Assembly: GCA_040401595.1 (NCBI GenBank)
Contig: JBBAOE010000022.1
Span: 1-59,234, forward strand
DNA length: 59,234 nucleotides
Source: RFPW01 sp040401595
GTDB lineage: Bacteria > Pseudomonadota > Gammaproteobacteria > Burkholderiales > Burkholderiaceae_E
Reading direction: 5' to 3'
Translations under genes and position numbers: made by a program
The notes under the pieces: model-generated
The model's input: only the letters and a program-made list of their open reading frames with translations
Databases searched by the model: none
What the model was told of the DNA's origin: nothing
Shown: positions 8,572-17,694 of the stretch, in pieces
Layout of the letters: the number at the start of each line of letters is the position of its first letter
Position numbering within the stretch: position 1 is the first letter of the stretch

Positions 8572-9432
8572 CTACAGCCCCAGCAACCGCACCGCATTGC
8601 CCTTCAGGATGCCAGGCATGACTTCAGGCTTGAAGCCGGCGACTTCAAAGTCCTTCATCCAGCGCTCGGGCGTGATCAACGGGTAGTCACTGCCAAACAA
8701 GACGCGATCTTTAAGAAGCGTGTTGGCGTACTGCACCAGCTGCTTGGGGAAATACTTGGGGCTCCAGCCTGAGAGGTCGATCCATACATTGGGCTTGTGG
8801 GTCGCCAGGCTGAGCGCTTCGTCCTGCCAGGGAAAGCTCGGGTGCGCCATGACGATCTGAATGTCGGGCCAGTCGATCGCCACATCTTCGAGCAGCATCG
8901 GGTTGCTGTTCTGCAATCGCAGGCCACCGCCGCAGCGCATGCCTGAACCAATACCGCTGTGACCGGTATGAAAGATGGCCGGCAATTTGTGCGCGTTGAT
9001 CACCTCATAGATCGGCCATGCCATGCGATCGTAAGGAAGGAACCCCTGCACCGTGGGGTGGAACTTGAAGCCCTTGACGCCTTCCTCTTTGATGAGTCGC
9101 TCGGCTTCGCGTGCGCCCATCTTGCCCTTGTGCGGGTCGATGCTGGCGAAGGCCATCATCATGTCGCTGTTCTCGCGCGCTGCCTGCGCAATCTCTTCGT
9201 TCGGGATACGGCGACGGCCCAGCTGCGCCTCGCTGTCCACCGTGAACATGACCAGACCAATGTTCTTTTCGCGGTAGTACGCGATCGTCTCCGCGATCGT
9301 CGGTCGGCGATTGGAGCCGAAGTACTTGTCGGCCGCGCGGTCGTATTCCTCACCGTAATTATCAAACGGGTTCCAGCAGCTCACTTCGGCGTGCGTGTGG
9401 ATGTCGATCGCGATCAAGTCCTGGTGTTTCAT
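8572..9432 (-). CDS. Amidohydrolase-2 family hydrolase of the hydroxycinnamate cluster
   Basis: This 286-residue protein belongs to the metal-dependent amidohydrolase superfamily. It starts MKHQDLIAIDIHTH (the HxH metal motif at residues 12-14). GFKFHP, the metal-histidine segment IFHTGHSG, MAHPSFPW and the terminal aspartate in LFGSDYP follow. Related proteins beside feruloyl-CoA synthase genes are annotated as 4-hydroxyphenyl-beta-ketoacyl-CoA hydrolases, the step that releases acetyl-CoA and a benzoate after side-chain oxidation. That role is inferred from the neighbours; a decarboxylase of the same superfamily is the alternative. The start at 9432 has GGAGA upstream; the open frame extends further but not with family-like sequence. 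It is divergent from the crotonase gene. Confidence 0.82.
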   Translation of the reverse strand: MKHQDLIAIDIHTHAEVSCWNPFDNYGEEYDRAADKYFGSNRRPTIAETIAYYREKNIGLVMFTVDSEAQLGRRRIPNEEIAQAARENSDMMMAFASIDPHKGKMGAREAERLIKEEGVKGFKFHPTVQGFLPYDRMAWPIYEVINAHKLPAIFHTGHSGIGSGMRCGGGLRLQNSNPMLLEDVAIDWPDIQIVMAHPSFPWQDEALSLATHKPNVWIDLSGWSPKYFPKQLVQYANTLLKDRVLFGSDYPLITPERWMKDFEVAGFKPEVMPGILKGNAVRLLGL

Positions 9433-9586
9433 GGTGCAGGGGTCTCCTGTCTGAAAGATAAATCCAAGCATTTTCTCGCCACATCTAGGGATAGCCCCAA
9501 GAAGAAAAGTGCAGCGATTGCTGACAATATGATTATTCATAATAACTTGTTTGATCTTCAGGTCAACCACAGCAAAGGACATTGCG
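9433..9586. promoter_or_regulatory. Divergent promoter region with palindrome TATGA-TTAT-TCATA
   Basis: This AT-rich 154-base intergenic stretch separates the divergent amidohydrolase and crotonase genes. It contains an inverted repeat TATGATTATTCATA at 9528-9541 (5-base arms, 4-base spacer). The crotonase gene has a ribosome binding site AAAGGA at about 9574-9579. MarR repressors bind short AT-rich palindromes, and a MarR gene ends this cluster, so this is the best operator candidate. The binding is inferred. Confidence 0.4.
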
Positions 9587-10387
9587 ATGAGCGACCCGAT
9601 CCTCGAACGCGCAGCCAAAAATGGCATCACCCTTGAAATGCGTGGCGCCGTCGCGATCGTCACCCTGCGTCGCCCGGCCAAGCGCAACGCGCTTTCCGAT
9701 GCGCTCATCGAAGCCATCCGCGACACTTTTCAGAACCTGCCCGCCGAGGCCAAAGCCGCCGTGATCGACGGCGAAGGCCCGCACTTCTGTGCGGGGCTAG
9801 ACCTGTCCGAACTCAAGGAGCGTGATGCCGGCGAAGGCGTGCATCATTCACGCGGGTGGCATGTCGCGCTTGACGCTGTGCAATACGGCCGCGTGCCCGT
9901 CATCGCTGCACTGCATGGCGCCGTGGTGGGTGGCGGACTGGAACTGGCCAGCGCAAGCCATATCCGTGTAGCCGATGAAAGCACCTTCTACGCACTGCCC
10001 GAAGGTACGCGCGGCATCTTCGTCGGTGGTGGGGGTTCGGTGCGCGTGCCCAAACTGATCGGCGTGGCCCGCATGACCGACATGATGCTCACGGGCCGCG
10101 TCTACAATGCAGTCGATGGCGAGCGCGTGGGGTTTGCCCAATACCTGGTGCCTCCAGGGTCGGCGCTCGAAAAAGCCGTGGAGCTGGCCGCCCGCATTGC
10201 CACCAACGCGCCGCTAACCAATTACGCCCTGATGCACGCCCTGCCCCGCATCGCCGAGCAGCCGGCCGACCACGGCTTCCTGACCGAAGCCCTGATGTCT
10301 TCGATCACACAGGCTGCCCCGGAAGCCAAGGCCCGTGTGCGTGCCTTCCTCGAAGGTAAGGCCGCCAAAGTCAAGCAACCCGACTGA
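9587..10387 (+). CDS. Enoyl-CoA hydratase/isomerase (crotonase) family protein
   Basis: This 266-residue crotonase has both oxyanion-hole segments: HFCAGLDLSEL near residue 66 and ALHGAVVGGGLELASA near residue 110. A glutamate in the catalytic region follows (FYALPEGTRGIFVGGGGS). It is next to feruloyl-CoA synthase, so the likely substrate is a hydroxycinnamoyl-CoA, which it would hydrate or hydrate-and-cleave. The sequence around the catalytic loop is unlike the classical hydroxycinnamoyl-CoA hydratase-lyase of pseudomonads, so simple hydration followed by beta-oxidative release by the divergent amidohydrolase is plausible. The start at 9587 has AAAGGA upstream. The feruloyl-CoA synthase gene follows after 22 bases. 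Confidence 0.87.
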   Translation: MSDPILERAAKNGITLEMRGAVAIVTLRRPAKRNALSDALIEAIRDTFQNLPAEAKAAVIDGEGPHFCAGLDLSELKERDAGEGVHHSRGWHVALDAVQYGRVPVIAALHGAVVGGGLELASASHIRVADESTFYALPEGTRGIFVGGGGSVRVPKLIGVARMTDMMLTGRVYNAVDGERVGFAQYLVPPGSALEKAVELAARIATNAPLTNYALMHALPRIAEQPADHGFLTEALMSSITQAAPEAKARVRAFLEGKAAKVKQPD

Positions 10388-10409
10388 GAAAACACGAAGG
10401 AAACAAGGC

Positions 10410-12263
10410 ATGACCGCCCCACGATTCCGCCCTCTCAAGTTCGGCGTCACTCGTGTGGCGCTGCGCGATGGTGCGCCTGGCATCCACTACCTGCGCGCCG
10501 AGCAGGACCTGAACCCTTTTCCCGAACGTCTGACCGACCGACTGCAGCACTGGGCGCAAGTCAAACCCGATCACACCTTCGTGGCCCGACGCATCAAGGC
10601 TGCCGATGGTCGCCTGGGTGACTGGAAACACATTACCTATGCCCAGGCCTGGAACATGGCCCGCAGCATTGCGCAGGGCCTGATCAACCGAGGCCTGAAC
10701 GCCGACAAACCCGTCGCGATCCTGAGCGAAAACAGCCTGGAACACGCCCTGCTCGCGCTCGGCTGCCTGATCGCTGGTGTGCCCTACACCCCCGTGTCGC
10801 CCCCCTATTCGCTGATCAGCGAGGGCTACGACAAGCTCAACCATATTCTGAGGACCATCACGCCGGGTCTAGTGTTCGCGCAAGATACGCGCTACGCCAA
10901 AGCGATCGCCGCGACGGTGGGCCAAGACATCGCCATTGTGATGGCAGAAGGCAGCGTCGAAGGACGTCAGAGCAGCCGCTTCGCCGAACTGTGCGCCACG
11001 CCGGTCAACGACACGGTGGATCAAGCCATGGCTGCCACCGGCCCTGACACCATCGCCAAGTTTCTGTTCACCAGCGGCTCAACCAAGCTGCCAAAGGCCG
11101 TCATCAACACCAACCGCATGTGGTGCGCCAACCAGCAGCAGATGGCGCAGTCCATGCCCGTGCTGGCAGAGCAGGAACTTGTGCTGGTCGACTGGCTGCC
11201 CTGGAATCACACCTTCGGCGGCAACCACAACTTCGGTATGGTCGTCTTCCACGGCGGCACCCTCTACCTCGACGACGGCAAGCCCACGCCCGCGCTCATT
11301 CACGAAACCCTGCGCAATCTGCGTGAAGTCGCGCCCACGGTGTACTTCAACGTGCCTACTGGTTTCGAGGAGATCGCGAATGCCATGAAAACCGACGATG
11401 TGCTGCGCAAGTCCCTGCTGTCGCGCGTGCAGATGTTCTTCTATGCTGGCGCCGCCCTCGCCCAACCGGTATGGGACAGTCTGTATGAAAGCGAAGAGCG
11501 CGAGATCGGCGAGCGCATCGCCATGACCACAGGCCTGGGGATGACCGAGTCCGGTCCGTTCGGGATCTTCGTGACCAACCCCAACGTGCGCGCTGGCGAC
11601 CTGGGCGTGCCCGCGCCAGGTCTGGAGCTCAAGCTGGTGGACACGGACGGCAAAACTGAAGTGCGCTACCGCGGCCCCAACATCACACCTGGCTACTGGC
11701 GTGCCCCCAGGGAAACGGCCGAGGCCTTTGACGAAGAGGGTTTCTTCAAGTCGGGCGATGCGGTCAAGTGGATCGACGAGACCGACGTACATTTAGGACT
11801 GAAATTCGACGGCCGCCTCGCCGAAGACTTCAAGCTGGCCACCGGTACCTTCGTGAGCGTTGGCCCGCTGCGCGGCAAGATCATCGCTGCCGGCGCCCCC
11901 TACATCCAGGACGTGGTGCTCACGGGTCTAAACATGAAGGAAGTCGGCGCCATGGTCTTCCCGACCCAAAAGGTGCGGGAACTCTCGGGCCTGCCCGGGA
12001 CAACCCCGCTAGCGGATGTGCTGGCCAGCGCACCCGTTCGTGCGCACTTTCAGAAGGTGATCAACGAGTTGGCCAAAACCAGCACCGGCAGCGCCAACCG
12101 CATCGCCCGCATGTGCCTGCTATCGGAGCATCCCACCATCGACAAAGGCGAGGTCACCGACAAGGGCTCGATCAACCAGCGCGCCGTACTCACCCACCGC
12201 GCCGACACCGTGGCGCGACTGCACAACGACGCTCTGCACGACATCCTCAAACCGAACAGCTGA
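10410..12263 (+). CDS. fcs: Feruloyl-CoA synthase (AMP-forming)
   Basis: This 617-residue acyl-CoA ligase activates hydroxycinnamic acids such as ferulate or p-coumarate with ATP and CoA. The P-loop-like motif KFLFTSGSTKLPKAVI is near residues 217-232. The adenylation motifs GLGMTESGPFG and YRGPNITPGYW follow, then the feruloyl-CoA synthase type C-terminus (LKFDGRLAEDFKLATGTFVSVG). The family lacks the usual ANL A10 lysine context and this protein fits its length. The start at 10410 has GAAGGA upstream. It lies between the crotonase gene and the importer genes. The exact aromatic substrate cannot be read from sequence. Confidence 0.9.
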   Translation: MTAPRFRPLKFGVTRVALRDGAPGIHYLRAEQDLNPFPERLTDRLQHWAQVKPDHTFVARRIKAADGRLGDWKHITYAQAWNMARSIAQGLINRGLNADKPVAILSENSLEHALLALGCLIAGVPYTPVSPPYSLISEGYDKLNHILRTITPGLVFAQDTRYAKAIAATVGQDIAIVMAEGSVEGRQSSRFAELCATPVNDTVDQAMAATGPDTIAKFLFTSGSTKLPKAVINTNRMWCANQQQMAQSMPVLAEQELVLVDWLPWNHTFGGNHNFGMVVFHGGTLYLDDGKPTPALIHETLRNLREVAPTVYFNVPTGFEEIANAMKTDDVLRKSLLSRVQMFFYAGAALAQPVWDSLYESEEREIGERIAMTTGLGMTESGPFGIFVTNPNVRAGDLGVPAPGLELKLVDTDGKTEVRYRGPNITPGYWRAPRETAEAFDEEGFFKSGDAVKWIDETDVHLGLKFDGRLAEDFKLATGTFVSVGPLRGKIIAAGAPYIQDVVLTGLNMKEVGAMVFPTQKVRELSGLPGTTPLADVLASAPVRAHFQKVINELAKTSTGSANRIARMCLLSEHPTIDKGEVTDKGSINQRAVLTHRADTVARLHNDALHDILKPNS

Positions 12264-12309
12264 ACTTTCCAACCCCGTGATTTTTACCAAACTTCCGAAG
12301 GAGACAAGC

Positions 12310-13443
12310 ATGAAACTCAAGAACACCCTGCTGGCCTTTGCCATCACCGCCATGTCGAGTACGACCGCACTCGCCGAAATCAAGATCGGCATCAGTCTGG
12401 CCCTGACCGGTCCGGGCTCGGGCCTCGGTATCCCGATGCAGAACCAATTCAAGCTGTTCCCGCAGACGATTGCCGGCGAGAAGGTTCAGCTCATCGTGCT
12501 GGACGACGCCACCGATCCAGGCAAGGGCGCCGCCAACGCGCGCCGCTTCGTGACCGAGGACAAGGTGGATGTGATCATCGGTTCGTGCATCACCGCCGTC
12601 GCTGCCGCCATGACCGACATCGCAGCGGAAGCCTCCACTGCACAACTGGCAGGCTCGCCGGTGGGCGTACCCGCTGGTAAGGACAAGTGGATGTTCCGCC
12701 TGCCGCAGTCCAACACCGTGATCGGCTACGCCATGGTCGAGCACATGAAAAAGCAAGGTATCAAGACCATCGGATTCTTGGGCTACACCGATGCGTATGG
12801 CGAGCAGTGGCTCAAGGAAGTCACCCCACTGCTGGACAAGGCCGGCATCAAGATGATCGCGACCGAGCGCTTTGCCCGCACCGACACCAGCGTCACCCCG
12901 CAAGCCCTCAAGCTGGTGGCCGCCAATCCGGACGCCATGCTGGTCGTGGCCTCGGGCTCTGGCGCGGCCATGCCACAGTTGGGCCTGATCGAGCGCGGCT
13001 TCAAAGGCAAGATCTATCAAACGCACGCCGCCGCCACCATGGACCTGATGCGCGTGGGCGGCAAAGCCGTTGAAGGCACCTTCGTTTCTGCTGGCCCGGT
13101 CATCGCCCCCGACCAGCTACCCGACAGCCACCCGTCCAAGAAAATCGCGATGGACTTTGTAGCCAAGTACGACAAAGTCTATGGCGCTGGCAGCCACAAC
13201 CAGTTTGCTGGTCACGCCTATGACGCCCAGGTCGCACTGGAAAAAGCGGTTCCGATGGCGCTCAAGAAAGCCAAACCCGGCACACCCGAGTTCCGTACCG
13301 CACTGCGCGATGCATTTGAAACCATGGGTAGCACCAATTTCGCGCACGGCATCATGAACTGGACCAAGGATGACCACTGGGGTTTCACCATGGAAACGGC
13401 CGTGATGCTCAAAGTCGTGGACGGCAAGTTCAAGGTCGAATAA
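12310..13443 (+). CDS. ABC transporter substrate-binding protein (LivJ-like, aromatic acid type)
   Basis: This 377-residue periplasmic binding protein begins with a clear signal peptide (MKLKNTLLAFAITAMSSTTALA, cleaved before EIKIGISLALTG). It has the two-lobed peripheral binding fold of the branched-chain amino-acid type. Because it follows feruloyl-CoA synthase, the ligand is probably a hydroxycinnamate, as with the p-coumarate binding protein of the R. palustris cou cluster. The start at 12310 follows GAAGGAGACAAGC, a strong ribosome binding site. It is first of four importer genes. A hairpin directly downstream probably sets its higher expression relative to the permeases. Confidence 0.92.
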   Translation: MKLKNTLLAFAITAMSSTTALAEIKIGISLALTGPGSGLGIPMQNQFKLFPQTIAGEKVQLIVLDDATDPGKGAANARRFVTEDKVDVIIGSCITAVAAAMTDIAAEASTAQLAGSPVGVPAGKDKWMFRLPQSNTVIGYAMVEHMKKQGIKTIGFLGYTDAYGEQWLKEVTPLLDKAGIKMIATERFARTDTSVTPQALKLVAANPDAMLVVASGSGAAMPQLGLIERGFKGKIYQTHAAATMDLMRVGGKAVEGTFVSAGPVIAPDQLPDSHPSKKIAMDFVAKYDKVYGAGSHNQFAGHAYDAQVALEKAVPMALKKAKPGTPEFRTALRDAFETMGSTNFAHGIMNWTKDDHWGFTMETAVMLKVVDGKFKVE

Positions 13444-13455
13444 GACCCACCAATG

Positions 13456-13489
13456 CCTGAAGGGATCTTCCTCGGGAATTCCCTTCGGG
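13456..13489 (+). promoter_or_regulatory. Intercistronic hairpin after the binding-protein gene
   Basis: The arms GAAGGGA (13459-13465) and TCCCTTC (13480-13486) are perfectly complementary, and the stem extends to about 10 pairs with one U-G pair. No T-run follows, so it is not a classic terminator. Such hairpins between a binding-protein gene and permease genes commonly stabilise the upstream message or attenuate the downstream part. Confidence 0.55.
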
Positions 13490-13555
13490 CAAACCAGCTT
13501 TAAGTGGGAATCAGCGCCTACCGAAGGCCAATGGGTCCCACCCGCTTTCCCAAGA

Positions 13556-14602
13556 ATGCTCATGGACTTCTCCATCGCCAGCATCCTGCTGCTTGACGGC
13601 GTGACCAACGGAGCGGTCTATGCCCTGCTCGGGCTGGCCACCGTGCTCGTGTTTACCGTCACCCGGGTGATCTTCATTCCGCAGGGCGAGTTCGTCACCT
13701 ACGGAGCCCTCACCCTGGCCATGATGCAGACTGGCAAGACGCCCGGCACCGTCTGGCTCCTGCTGATCCTGGCGGGCGTCGCCTCGGTGATGGAATTGGT
13801 CGAGCGCTGGCGCCACCATGGCAATGCCATACGCGCACTGAAGGCTGGACTCAAGACGCTGGCGTTTCCGCTGGCCATCGCCTTGCTGGCCATCTGGGCC
13901 GCATCGCAACAGTTCCCGCTATGGGTACAGGCGGCCCTGAGCACGGCCATTGTCGCGGCCTTTGGCCCGCTTATCTATCGCGTGGCCTACCAGTCGCTGG
14001 AAGCTGCCACCCCACTGGTGCTGCTCATCGTCTCGGTAGGCGTGCATTTCGCCATGACGGGCCTGGGCCTGCTGTTTTTTGGTGCGGAAGGTTTCCGCAA
14101 TCCAGCGTTCTGGGACGAGCGCTTTGCGCTGGGCCCCGTCACTCTGGGGGGCCAGGCCGTGATCGTCTTCGGAGTCTCGCTTGCCCTGATCCTGCTCTTG
14201 TGGCTGTACTTTGAAAAGTCACTGCGGGGCAAGGCCCTGCGCGCCACCGCCGTCAACCGTACGGGCGCGCGCCTGATGGGTATCTCCACTCACGCCTCAG
14301 GACAGCTCACCTTTCTGATGGCTGCGCTCATTGGTGGCCTCTCGGGCCTGCTGATCGGCCCGACCACCACCGTGTTCTACGACTCGGGTTTCCTGATCGG
14401 TCTCAAGGGCTTCGTGGCAGCCGTGATCGCGGGCCTCTCGAGCTACCCCGGCGCGCTGATCGGCGCGCTGTTTGTCGGCATCGTCGAATCCTTTGGCGCC
14501 TTCTGGGCCAGTGCCTTCAAGGAAGTCATCGTGTTCACCCTGATCCTGCCCATCCTCCTCGTGCGCTCGCTGCGCAGCGGCGAGTCCGACGAGGATCACT
14601 GA
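13556..14602 (+). CDS. Branched-chain-type ABC transporter permease (LivH-like)
   Basis: This 348-residue inner-membrane permease starts with the typical LivH segment (LLLDGVTNGAVYALLGLATVLVFTVTRVIFIPQGEFVTYGA). It has about eight to nine hydrophobic segments. The cytoplasmic coupling region RGKALRATAVNRTGARLMGI is present. It is longer than E. coli LivH because of an extra membrane segment around residues 60-130, a feature of the aromatic-type subfamily. It pairs with the LivM domain of the next gene. ATG codons at 13556 and 13562 are both possible starts. One base separates its stop from the next start. Confidence 0.9.
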   Translation: MLMDFSIASILLLDGVTNGAVYALLGLATVLVFTVTRVIFIPQGEFVTYGALTLAMMQTGKTPGTVWLLLILAGVASVMELVERWRHHGNAIRALKAGLKTLAFPLAIALLAIWAASQQFPLWVQAALSTAIVAAFGPLIYRVAYQSLEAATPLVLLIVSVGVHFAMTGLGLLFFGAEGFRNPAFWDERFALGPVTLGGQAVIVFGVSLALILLLWLYFEKSLRGKALRATAVNRTGARLMGISTHASGQLTFLMAALIGGLSGLLIGPTTTVFYDSGFLIGLKGFVAAVIAGLSSYPGALIGALFVGIVESFGAFWASAFKEVIVFTLILPILLVRSLRSGESDEDH

Positions 14603-14603
14603 C

Positions 14604-16367
14604 ATGAAACGCAGCCTTCCGATCGTGCTGCTGGCCCTGGCCGTGCCGGTCCTTGCACTGCTGCCACTGCCCGACTTCTGGATCGCACAGCTCAACTACA
14701 TCGGCCTTTATGCGCTCGTCTCATTGGGCCTGGTGCTGCTCACTGGCGTGGGCGGCCTGACATCATTTGGTCAGGCCGCCTTCGTGGGCATCGGCGCCTA
14801 CACCACCGCCTGGCTCACGCTGAATACGGGCATGTCGCCATGGCTCACGCTGTTCGTGGGTCTGGCGTTCACCGCCATCAGTGCCGTCATCGTCGGCCTC
14901 ATCACACTGCGCATGTCGGGCCACTATTTGCCGCTGGCGACGATCGCATGGGGCCTGTCGCTGTACTACCTGATGGGCAACGTCGACGCCCTGGGCAAGT
15001 ACGACGGCCTGCTGGGCCTTAAGAGTTTGTCCATCGGCGGCATCAACTTGGGCCAAGGTCGGTTGTTCTTCGTGCTGTGCTGGGCCATGTTAATCGCGAG
15101 CGCCTTGGCGATGCTTAACCTGCTGGATTCGCGTCCTGGCCGCGCGATCCGCTCGCTCAAAGGTGGCACGCAGATGGCCGAAGCGATGGGCATCAACACC
15201 TTCCGCTACAAGGTTACGATTTTCGTCATCGCTGCCTTGTTTGCCTCGGTGGCCGGCTGGCTGCTGGCGCATTTTCAACGCACCGTGAACCCCTCGGCCT
15301 TTGGCCTGAAGATGGGGATCGAATACCTGTTCATGACGGTCGTCGGTGGTGTGGGCTACGTCTGGGGCGCCATCGTCGGCGCCGGTCTGGTCAAGCTGCT
15401 CGACGACTGGCTGCAGGTCGCCTTACCCGCCCTGATCGGCACCAGCGGCAGCTACGAGGTCATTGTGTTCGGCGTGGTCCTGGTACTGGTGCTCAAGTAC
15501 CTGCCCGAGGGTCTGTGGTCGGTGGTATCCCGCAAGTTCCCCAGCCCACAGCGGTTGGCCGACTGGGCCGATGCAGATGACTTGCCGGTCCGCGACAAAC
15601 CCCAGGATGGCGAGCAGGTGCTGGTGGTCGACAAAATCCGAAAGCAATTCGGTGGTCTGGTCGCTGTCAATGACATCAGCTTCAACATCGCAGCAGGCCG
15701 GATCGTTGGTCTGATCGGTCCCAACGGTGCTGGCAAGTCCACCACCTTCAACCTGATCACTGGGGTGCTGGGCAAGACCTCTGGCCGCGTCACTTTCCGG
15801 GGTGAAGACGTGAGTACCCTGCCCTCGCGCGAGATTTCACGCAAAGGCATGGCCCGCACCTTCCAGCACGTCAAACTCATTCCCGACATGACCGTGCTCG
15901 AAAACGTGGCCATGGGCGCCTACACGCGCGGCAGAAGCGGCGTAGTCTCGTCCATGCTGCGCGCCAACCGGGCCGAAGAACAGCGCCTGATGAAGGAAGC
16001 CCAGCGCCAGCTCGAACGCATCGGAATGGGCAGCTATCTGCACGAGCAGGTCGGCAATCTGGCCATGGGGCCGCAGCGACTGATGGAGATCGCCCGCGCG
16101 CTGTGCTGCGACCCTGCGTTGCTCTTGCTCGACGAACCGGCAGCCGGCCTGCGCCACAGGGAAAAACAGGCCCTCGCCGCAGTGCTGCGCCAGCTGCAGA
16201 GCGAAGGCATGAGCATCCTGCTGGTCGAGCACGACATGGACCTGGTGATGGACGTGTGCGACCAGCTGGTGGTCATGGAGTTCGGCACCCTGCTCACGCG
16301 CGGAACGCCTGCCGAGGTACAAGCAAACCCTGCTGTGCGCGCCGCCTATCTCGGGACGGAACACTGA
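14604..16367 (+). CDS. Fused ABC transporter permease (LivM) and ATPase (LivG)
   Basis: This 587-residue protein joins a LivM permease (about residues 1-315, with LTGVGGLTSFGQAAFVGIGAYTTAWL) to a LivG ATPase (from about residue 335). The ATPase has Walker A GPNGAGKSTTFNLI, Walker B LLLLDEPAAGL and a switch histidine in LLVEHDMDLVM. The ABC signature reads LAMGPQRLMEIARAL, where LivG proteins more often have GQQR. The fusion fixes one permease and one ATPase per chain, completed by the separate LivH-like and LivF-like proteins. It lies one base after the previous gene and one base before the next. Confidence 0.92.
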   Translation: MKRSLPIVLLALAVPVLALLPLPDFWIAQLNYIGLYALVSLGLVLLTGVGGLTSFGQAAFVGIGAYTTAWLTLNTGMSPWLTLFVGLAFTAISAVIVGLITLRMSGHYLPLATIAWGLSLYYLMGNVDALGKYDGLLGLKSLSIGGINLGQGRLFFVLCWAMLIASALAMLNLLDSRPGRAIRSLKGGTQMAEAMGINTFRYKVTIFVIAALFASVAGWLLAHFQRTVNPSAFGLKMGIEYLFMTVVGGVGYVWGAIVGAGLVKLLDDWLQVALPALIGTSGSYEVIVFGVVLVLVLKYLPEGLWSVVSRKFPSPQRLADWADADDLPVRDKPQDGEQVLVVDKIRKQFGGLVAVNDISFNIAAGRIVGLIGPNGAGKSTTFNLITGVLGKTSGRVTFRGEDVSTLPSREISRKGMARTFQHVKLIPDMTVLENVAMGAYTRGRSGVVSSMLRANRAEEQRLMKEAQRQLERIGMGSYLHEQVGNLAMGPQRLMEIARALCCDPALLLLDEPAAGLRHREKQALAAVLRQLQSEGMSILLVEHDMDLVMDVCDQLVVMEFGTLLTRGTPAEVQANPAVRAAYLGTEH

Positions 16368-16368
16368 C

Positions 16369-17097
16369 ATGTCAACACCCCTTCTCAACGTCAGGGGCCT
16401 GCGTGCCGGCTATGGCAAGGCCGAGGTGTTGCACGACCTGAACCTGCAAGCTGACAAGGGCAGCGTGATCACTGTGATCGGTCCCAACGGCGCGGGCAAA
16501 TCCACCTTACTCAACAGCCTGATGGGCATCCTGCCCAGCAAGGGGCGCATCGAGTTCGACGGTCAAGCCATCGAAGAACTCACGCTCGAAGAGCGCGTGA
16601 TGCTGGGCATCGCCCTCGTGCCTGAGAAGCGTGAGCTCTTCGGCACGATGAGCGTGGAAGACAATCTGGTGCTCGGCGGTTTCCGCCAGATGCGCTTGGG
16701 CAATCGTCGGTGGCGTGCCCGTCTGGCCGACGTGTTCGATCTATTTCCGCGCCTGCAGGAGCGTCGCGCGCAGCAGGCTGGCACCCTGTCGGGCGGCGAG
16801 CGCCAGATGCTGGCCGTGGGCCGCGCCCTGATGTCGCGCCCTTCCGTGCTGATGATGGACGAGCCCAGCCTGGGCCTGGCCCCCCTGATCGTGAAGGACA
16901 TCTTCTTGATCATCGAGACCCTGCGCCAGACGGGCGTGACCATCGTACTCGTCGAGCAGAACGCTCGCGCTGCCTTGGCCGTGGCCGATCAAGGCTATGT
17001 GCTGGAGATGGGCGAAATCGGACTTCACGGCCCTGCAGCCGAACTGGCACAGAACCCGCGCGTGATCGACACCTATCTGGGTGCCGCCCGGACATGA
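16369..17097 (+). CDS. ABC transporter ATP-binding protein (LivF-like)
   Basis: This 242-residue ATPase is the second nucleotide-binding subunit of the importer. It has Walker A GPNGAGKSTLLNSLMG, the signature LSGGERQMLAVGRAL, Walker B VLMMDEPSLGLAP and the H-loop replaced by the LivF-type LVEQNARAAL glutamine. It has the normal length for LivF. Its stop codon overlaps the start of the MarR gene (ATGA), so the regulator is probably co-translated with the importer. Confidence 0.93.
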   Translation: MSTPLLNVRGLRAGYGKAEVLHDLNLQADKGSVITVIGPNGAGKSTLLNSLMGILPSKGRIEFDGQAIEELTLEERVMLGIALVPEKRELFGTMSVEDNLVLGGFRQMRLGNRRWRARLADVFDLFPRLQERRAQQAGTLSGGERQMLAVGRALMSRPSVLMMDEPSLGLAPLIVKDIFLIIETLRQTGVTIVLVEQNARAALAVADQGYVLEMGEIGLHGPAAELAQNPRVIDTYLGAART

Positions 17098-17609
17098 GTT
17101 CACGAACCGCAGCACCTAGCGTCAAGTGCTCGATCGAGAGCAGCAAAAAACCCTTAGGCAGCGTGCCCACCGTGACGGCAGTTGACCAGGTGGATACCTC
17201 GTTTCTGGAGACCCTGCTGGGCTACAACGCGCGCCGAGCAGCGCTGACGATCATCGAAGTCTTTCTGGAACGTATGGCGAAGTTCGGCCTGCGCCCGGTG
17301 GATTTTTCGGTGATGTCGGTCATTGAGCACAACCCGGGTGTGACCTCACGCCAGCTGTGCGCCGCGCTCAACCTGCTGCCACCGAACCTGGTGGGCCTGA
17401 TCCAGTCACTGGAAGCGCGCGGCCTGATCCATCGCCGACCTCACCCCACCGACGGCCGTGCCATGGGACTGCACCCGACCCCGGACGGGTCCGCACTCAT
17501 GCAGCAGGCCGAACAGGCAGCAACCGACCTGGAAATCGAATGTTCCTCGCGTCTGACGGCCGCCCAGCGCAAGACTCTGCTGGACCTTCTGCAGAAAATT
17601 TACCTTTGA
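17094..17609 (+). CDS. MarR-family transcriptional regulator
   Basis: The 171-residue product has a MarR winged helix. The recognition part reads GVTSRQLCAALNLLPPNLVGLIQSLEARGLIHRRPHPTDGRAMGLHPT, the conserved MarR 'DxR' wing being in PTDGRAMGL. The position at the end of a hydroxycinnamate cluster matches CouR and FerR, repressors released by hydroxycinnamoyl-CoA thioesters. The ligand here is inferred to be such a thioester. The start at 17094 overlaps the preceding stop by four bases (ATGA). Its likely target is the divergent promoter at 9433-9586. It ends convergent to the TPR gene. Confidence 0.88.
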   Translation: MSSRTAAPSVKCSIESSKKPLGSVPTVTAVDQVDTSFLETLLGYNARRAALTIIEVFLERMAKFGLRPVDFSVMSVIEHNPGVTSRQLCAALNLLPPNLVGLIQSLEARGLIHRRPHPTDGRAMGLHPTPDGSALMQQAEQAATDLEIECSSRLTAAQRKTLLDLLQKIYL

Positions 17610-17694
17610 GCGGCGCTCTGGTATCGAACAGCCGCGATCACGACTTCGCGCGTGCACGACAACCCAGGGCAAGTAACCGGAGCGTGACGGATAC

